From Chitinophagaceae bacterium (GTDB lineage: Bacteria > Bacteroidota > Bacteroidia > Chitinophagales > Chitinophagaceae): 23,583 nt of DNA. The stretch's first letter is position 1, and the number at the start of each line of letters is the position of its first letter. Location of the stretch: positions 1 to 23,583 of the forward strand of contig JACFNM010000017.1 in NCBI GenBank assembly GCA_019454915.1, read 5' to 3'. Below the pieces are notes generated by a model, which was not told the origin of the DNA, did not search any database, and was given only the letters and a program-made list of their open reading frames with translations. Of this stretch, positions 23,552 to 23,583 are shown one piece after another. The position numbers and the translations under genes are program-made.

Positions 23552-23583
23552 ACGTATATCCTTTTATTTTTTCCTTTTTTTAT

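Overview
The window looks like chromosomal DNA of a Bacteroidota bacterium, probably from the Chitinophagaceae/Chitinophagales. This is inferred from the protein families present: a DUF4197 lipoprotein, KorB, a DgkA-type kinase, a PhoB/PhoR-like pair, a TolB-propeller/outer-membrane-barrel protein, plus scarce Shine-Dalgarno sequences and TAnnTTTG-like -7 boxes. I see no rRNA, tRNA, CRISPR array, transposase or phage gene.

Left part (1-11,140), housekeeping and envelope genes in mixed orientation: a DUF2892 membrane protein (+); gltX (-), broken by an in-frame TGA at 645-647; a NodB-type polysaccharide deacetylase (+) ending at a two-way terminator; a response regulator/histidine kinase operon (-); a divergent secreted 733-residue protein with a caspase-like His/Cys signature near its C-terminus; a glyoxalase-II-like metallo-beta-lactamase-fold hydrolase (-); and a 1136-residue outer-membrane protein combining a degenerate peptidase domain, a TolB-like propeller and a beta-barrel.

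Central part (11,137-21,357), one tightly packed minus-strand block of eight genes. In transcription order: alpha/beta-hydrolase (acetylxylan-esterase-like), ceramidase-like A1, M20 amidohydrolase, ceramidase-like B1, B2, A2, A3, and a small DgkA-type lipid kinase. Every member except the kinase carries an N-terminal secretion signal. The five ceramidase-like proteins form two subfamilies. All keep the presumed zinc ligands (His, His, Glu, Tyr), all lack the C-terminal domain of true neutral ceramidases, and in all the position of the ceramidase catalytic serine holds Asn (A1-A3) or Ala (B1, B2). I read the block as an exported amide/ester-hydrolysing pathway whose substrate cannot be named from sequence. 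It is the most unusual part of the window.

Right part (21,358-23,583): a 319-bp gap with a possible 40-codon ORF, korB (2-oxoacid:ferredoxin oxidoreductase beta subunit) without its alpha subunit next to it, and a DUF4197 lipoprotein gene.
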